Assembly: GCF_009928425.1 (NCBI RefSeq)
Contig: NZ_JAABNS010000001.1
Location: forward strand, 3,038,001-3,102,000
Direction: 5' to 3'
Source: Pseudarthrobacter sp. ATCC 49987
Lineage (GTDB): Bacteria > Actinomycetota > Actinomycetes > Actinomycetales > Micrococcaceae
Length of the DNA stretch: 64,000 nt
Part shown: piece after piece, positions 60,900 to 64,000 of the stretch
Numbering within the stretch: position 1 is the first letter of the stretch
How the letters are laid out: every line of letters starts with the position of its first letter
The notes under the pieces: model-generated
What the model saw: only the letters and a program-made list of their open reading frames with translations
Told to the model about the DNA's origin: nothing
The model's database searches: none
Program-made: the position numbers and the translations under genes

Positions 60900-61790
60900 T
60901 TACTGCTTGGCGTCGATGGCGGCCTGGAGGAACTGCTCGAACGGGGTCTGGGCGCTGTCGCCCTTGCCCCACTGCTTGCCCTCAACCAGGACGGTCGGCG
61001 TTCCGGTCACCCCGATGGACGCGGCCTGCTGCGTGGTGTATTTGACCCACGGGCGGTAGGTCTTCTCGTCAACGCAGGTGTCGATGCTCTTGGCCCCGAG
61101 GTCGGTTGCCATCTTCTTCAGATCCGCGTCGGAGATGCCGGCGCTGCCTTCAGCGGGCTGCTTCTCGAAAAGCATATTGACGAAGTCCGCGTACTTCTCC
61201 GGAGACTCGTTCACAACACACGCTGCCGCGTTGGCCGCGCGGGAGGAGTAGTTTGTGGTGGAGCGCGTGTCGAGGAAACCCAGTGGACGGTATTCCACGG
61301 TGATCTTGCCTTCATTGCGCAGCTTCGTGAGCGTCTCGTTGTACTGAGTCTCGAAGTTCTTGCAGACAGGGCAGATGAAGTCGATGTAGAGGACCACCTT
61401 GACCGGTTTGCCCGCCTCGGCTTCGGCGCCGGGCGCAGTAATCTGTGCCGGCGGCGTGGCCGGAGCGGAGGGAAGATCGGCGATCCTGACGGTCGCAGGC
61501 TCGGTCTTCGCCACCTCGGAGTTGGCCAGCAGGGTGACGCCGCCGTAAACGTTGCCGTTGGCGGGGGTGGGGCCCTCGTCGGCCACCGGGGCGTTTTTCT
61601 GGATGTTCGAGGTGACTACCAGCGCCACCACCACAATGATGGCCACGACGGCGGCAACGATGCCCCAGCCGATGAGCAGCTTGTTGCGCTTTTCCTTCTT
61701 CAGCTGCGCCTCGCGGATTTCACGGGCTTTCTCGCGGGCCGCGGCAGTTCGCTCTGATTTGGACTGACGGGGTTCGTTTGCGGGGCTCAT
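60900..61790 (-). CDS. Membrane-anchored DsbA-family thioredoxin-fold protein
   Basis: A 296-residue protein with a charged N-terminus, one TM helix (about 38-60) and an extracytoplasmic DsbA-like domain. The active site is CPVC (Cys140, Cys143) in YIDFICPVCKNF, with the cis-proline loop TGTPTVLV near 263-270. Two further cysteines (ANAAACVV, DTCVDEKTY) lie in the helical insertion. It probably catalyses disulphide formation outside the membrane. It is the only gene of its unit, convergent with the element's integrase end. Confidence 0.92.
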   Translation of the reverse strand: MSPANEPRQSKSERTAAAREKAREIREAQLKKEKRNKLLIGWGIVAAVVAIIVVVALVVTSNIQKNAPVADEGPTPANGNVYGGVTLLANSEVAKTEPATVRIADLPSAPATPPAQITAPGAEAEAGKPVKVVLYIDFICPVCKNFETQYNETLTKLRNEGKITVEYRPLGFLDTRSTTNYSSRAANAAACVVNESPEKYADFVNMLFEKQPAEGSAGISDADLKKMATDLGAKSIDTCVDEKTYRPWVKYTTQQAASIGVTGTPTVLVEGKQWGKGDSAQTPFEQFLQAAIDAKQ

Positions 61791-61968
61791 TAGTTCCTCG
61801 GGTCGATCGGCCGGTGATATCCACTGGGTGGCAATTCATCATTTTAGGGGAGAAAACTGGGAAGTTGCGCTTTCAACTTTCTCTCCCGCCTCCCAACGGA
61901 CGAATAGCACAGAAGATTCCGCCGGGCTAGGGTGGATGAGAGCCACGAGCGAACCCCAGGGGGCACCA

Positions 61969-63474
61969 ATGCAGGCAACCAAACACGCCGAATCGGGTCG
62001 AGATACCGACAGCAAAGCCGCGCACGGCGCCAGCGACACCGATCCGGACGCGCAGTATGACTTCATGGTGGTCTCCAACCGCCTGCCGGTCGACCGTTGC
62101 GCGCCGGACGAGCCGGGGTGCGAGGACGGCTGGCGCCGCTCCCCCGGCGGCCTCGTCACGGCACTGGCCCCCATGATGACCAAGACCGACGGCGCGTGGG
62201 TCGGCTGGCATGGCGCGCCGGATGAGCATGTCCAGCCTTTTAGCCACGGCGGCATCGACCTCGTTCCGGTCCAGCTGAGCACGCATGACATCGAATTCTT
62301 CTACGAGGGCTTCTCCAACGCCACGCTCTGGCCGCTCTACCACGACGTGATTGCCCCGCCGGAGTTCCACCGGACCTGGTGGGACTCCTACCGCAAGGTC
62401 AACCGCCGGTTCGCCGACGCCGTCATCCACCACGCCAACCCCGGCGCCACTGTCTGGGTCCAGGACTACCAGCTCCAGCTCGTCCCCAAGATGCTGCGCG
62501 AGGCCCGTCCTGACCTGAAGATCGGATTCTTCAACCACATCCCCTTCCCGCCGCCGGAGATCTTCGCGCAGCTGCCGTGGCGCCGCGCCATCATCGACGG
62601 GCTGCTCGGCGCTGACCTGGTCGGATTCCAGCGCAGCAGCGACGCCGGCAACTTCATGCGCTCCGCCCGGCGCTTCCTCGGCGCCAGCGTCAAGCAGCAG
62701 CAGGTCCACGTCAGGGGCAGCGACGGTGAAACCACGCACATCGCCCGCGCCCAGGCGTTCCCCATCTCGATTGACGTCCAGCAGATCAGCGAACTTGCCC
62801 GGAATCCCGAGATCATCGAGCGCGCCCGTCAGATCCGCGAGGACCTCGGCAACCCGAAGACGATCCTGCTCGGCGTCGACCGCCTGGATTACACCAAGGG
62901 GATCAGGCACCGGCTCAAGGCCTATGAGGAACTCCTGGCGGACGGCAAAGTGACGGTGGAGGACGCGGCCCTGATCCAGGTCGCCAGCCCCAGCCGGGAA
63001 CGGGTGGAGCAGTACCGCCTGCTGCGCGAAGAGGTCGAGGGCACGGTGGGCCACATCAACGGCACCTATGACACGCTGCAAAACACCGCGGTCCGCTACC
63101 TGCACCACAACTACCCGATTGACGAGATGGTGGCGTTGTACCTGGCAGCGGACGTCATGCTCGTCACCGCCTTGCGGGACGGGATGAACCTCGTGGCCAA
63201 GGAGTATGTCACGGCCCGGACCAACAACGACGGCGCCCTGGTGCTCAGCGAGTTCGCCGGCGCCGCGGATCAGCTCAAGCAGGCGCTGCTGATGAACCCG
63301 CACGACATCGACGGCCTCAAGGACACCATTATGAGGGCCGTCAATATGCAACCTTCGGAGGCCGCGCGCCGGATGCGCTCGATGCGCAAGCAGATCCTGG
63401 ACCACGACGTCGATCGCTGGTCCTCCGAATTCCTGAGCGCGCTCGAAGAAAAGGTAATCCGCGATGACTCCTGA
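61969..63474 (+). CDS. otsA: Trehalose-6-phosphate synthase
   Basis: A 501-residue GT20 glycosyltransferase making trehalose-6-phosphate from UDP-glucose (or another NDP-glucose) and glucose-6-phosphate. Diagnostic motifs are [60 protein letters not shown] and [14 protein letters not shown]. The start is the ATG at 61969, with AGGGGGC upstream. A longer frame back to 61828 is unlikely. It overlaps otsB by 11 nt. Trehalose protects against desiccation and osmotic stress. Confidence 0.97.
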   Translation: MQATKHAESGRDTDSKAAHGASDTDPDAQYDFMVVSNRLPVDRCAPDEPGCEDGWRRSPGGLVTALAPMMTKTDGAWVGWHGAPDEHVQPFSHGGIDLVPVQLSTHDIEFFYEGFSNATLWPLYHDVIAPPEFHRTWWDSYRKVNRRFADAVIHHANPGATVWVQDYQLQLVPKMLREARPDLKIGFFNHIPFPPPEIFAQLPWRRAIIDGLLGADLVGFQRSSDAGNFMRSARRFLGASVKQQQVHVRGSDGETTHIARAQAFPISIDVQQISELARNPEIIERARQIREDLGNPKTILLGVDRLDYTKGIRHRLKAYEELLADGKVTVEDAALIQVASPSRERVEQYRLLREEVEGTVGHINGTYDTLQNTAVRYLHHNYPIDEMVALYLAADVMLVTALRDGMNLVAKEYVTARTNNDGALVLSEFAGAADQLKQALLMNPHDIDGLKDTIMRAVNMQPSEAARRMRSMRKQILDHDVDRWSSEFLSALEEKVIRDDS

Positions 63475-64000
63475 TCTCTCACCCGGACAGACCCCGCTCT
63501 CACTCTCCCCGGACCTGCTCGAGGCCCTGCGCCGCATCGCAGCGACCGAGCACCTGCTGGTCGCCATGGACTTTGACGGCACCATGGCGCCGCTCGTGGA
63601 CCACGCGGGGGACGCCCGCGCCCTCCCCCGCTCGGCTGCGGCCTTCGCCGCGCTCACCGAACTTCCGCGGACGACGACGGCACTCATCTCCGGGCGCGCC
63701 CTTGACAGCCTGCGGGCGGTCGCTTTTCCCCCGGAGAAGACCCTGCTGATCGGGAGCCACGGCGCCGAAGTCTGGATGGGACCCGGGTCCTCGAAGCTGG
63801 AACTCGATGACGCCCGCCGGGAATTGCTCGCCGAGGTCCGGCACGAACTGGAGGGCATCGTCGAGGTGGCACCGGGCACCCTGCTGGAGGACAAGCCCGC
63901 CGGCGTCGTCCTGCACACCCGCCTCGCCGCGGACGACGTCGCCGCGGATGCCGTGGCCGCGGCCCGCGCCGTCCTGCAGGACAAACCCGGCGTCTACCTG
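63464..64000 (+). CDS. otsB: Trehalose-6-phosphate phosphatase, 3' end cut by window
   Basis: The first 179 residues of a HAD-family phosphatase that removes the phosphate from trehalose-6-phosphate. The nucleophile motif is MDFDGTMAPLVDH (Asp36, Asp38). LISGRALDSL and LIGSHGAEVW follow as in OtsB. The ATG at 63464 lies inside the end of otsA (11-nt overlap), so the two steps are translationally coupled. The frame is open to the window edge. Confidence 0.95.
   Translation, partial: MTPDLSPGQTPLSLSPDLLEALRRIAATEHLLVAMDFDGTMAPLVDHAGDARALPRSAAAFAALTELPRTTTALISGRALDSLRAVAFPPEKTLLIGSHGAEVWMGPGSSKLELDDARRELLAEVRHELEGIVEVAPGTLLEDKPAGVVLHTRLAADDVAADAVAAARAVLQDKPGVYL

Noticed and set aside
61927..63984. 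685-codon minus-strand frame opposite otsA and otsB
   Set aside because: It is a shadow: both plus-strand genes have all family motifs.

Overview
The window is high-GC DNA with short intergenic gaps, GTG and TTG starts, and stop/start overlaps (ATGA, GTGA, TGATG). The gene set (glycine-riboswitch-controlled gcvP, otsAB, a DUF4193 protein, an actinobacterial-type flagellar cluster without outer-membrane ring genes) fits a motile, Gram-positive, Arthrobacter-like actinobacterium. The genus is inferred from content, not from a search.

Layout: (1) 1-6230: minus-strand gcvP (last few residues cut by the window edge) behind a tandem glycine riboswitch and a small repeat cluster; a divergent TetR repressor / DHA2 drug-efflux pair sharing an operator-like palindrome; dps. 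(2) 6405-35866: a nearly complete flagellar locus. It starts with a FliA/WhiG-type sigma factor, a FlgN paralogue and CsrA. A long minus-strand block follows: flbD-motAB-fliMNOPQR-flhBA-flhF-like, and flgBC-fliEFGHIJ-NlpC/P60-fliK-flgDE. Then come a third minus-strand unit (fliD-fliS-unknown), flagellin, and a divergent plus-strand flgN-flgK-flgL-fliW operon. Four promoters with the layout T(A/T)AC-N15-G(C/G)CGA(T/C)A(A/G) sit upstream of these units and look like sites for the sigma factor encoded at the edge of the locus. (3) 35889-38594: four ordinary chromosomal genes (AMIN-like secreted protein, DUF4193, GyrI-like, lipoprotein).

(4) 38892-60708: a 21.8-kb integrative element in the 3' end of tRNA-Thr(UGU). 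A 37-bp direct repeat marks both ends, and short tandem 11-mers that look like integrase arm sites lie just inside each end. Excisionase and tyrosine integrase sit next to the intact tRNA. A primase-polymerase and a D5/SF3 helicase form the replication module. No capsid, tail, terminase or conjugation gene is visible, so the element looks like a satellite or integrated replicon. Its cargo looks like a defence island: a SIR2-domain protein divergent from an OGG-fold protein, a PIN-like protein, a 1613-residue single-chain type ISP restriction-modification enzyme, and a DUF262 / HEPN-nuclease pair. A serine recombinase and an IS701-family insertion (4-bp CTAG duplication, -1 frameshift) lie in the middle.

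(5) 60670-64000: chromosome resumes with tRNA-Thr, a membrane-anchored DsbA-like thioredoxin-fold protein, otsA and the start of otsB.

How the parts work together: the flagellar block encodes switch, export gate, ATPase, rod, hook, cap and filament, with FliW/CsrA as probable post-transcriptional control of flagellin. The element carries its own integration and replication functions plus several independent candidate anti-phage systems. The most unusual signals are a short peptide (FLRGAPLL) encoded upstream of both replication genes with only synonymous differences, the SIR2/OGG/PIN arrangement, a perfect 23-bp-arm hairpin beside the IS, a P-loop-less FlhF-like protein, and a cysteine in flagellin.
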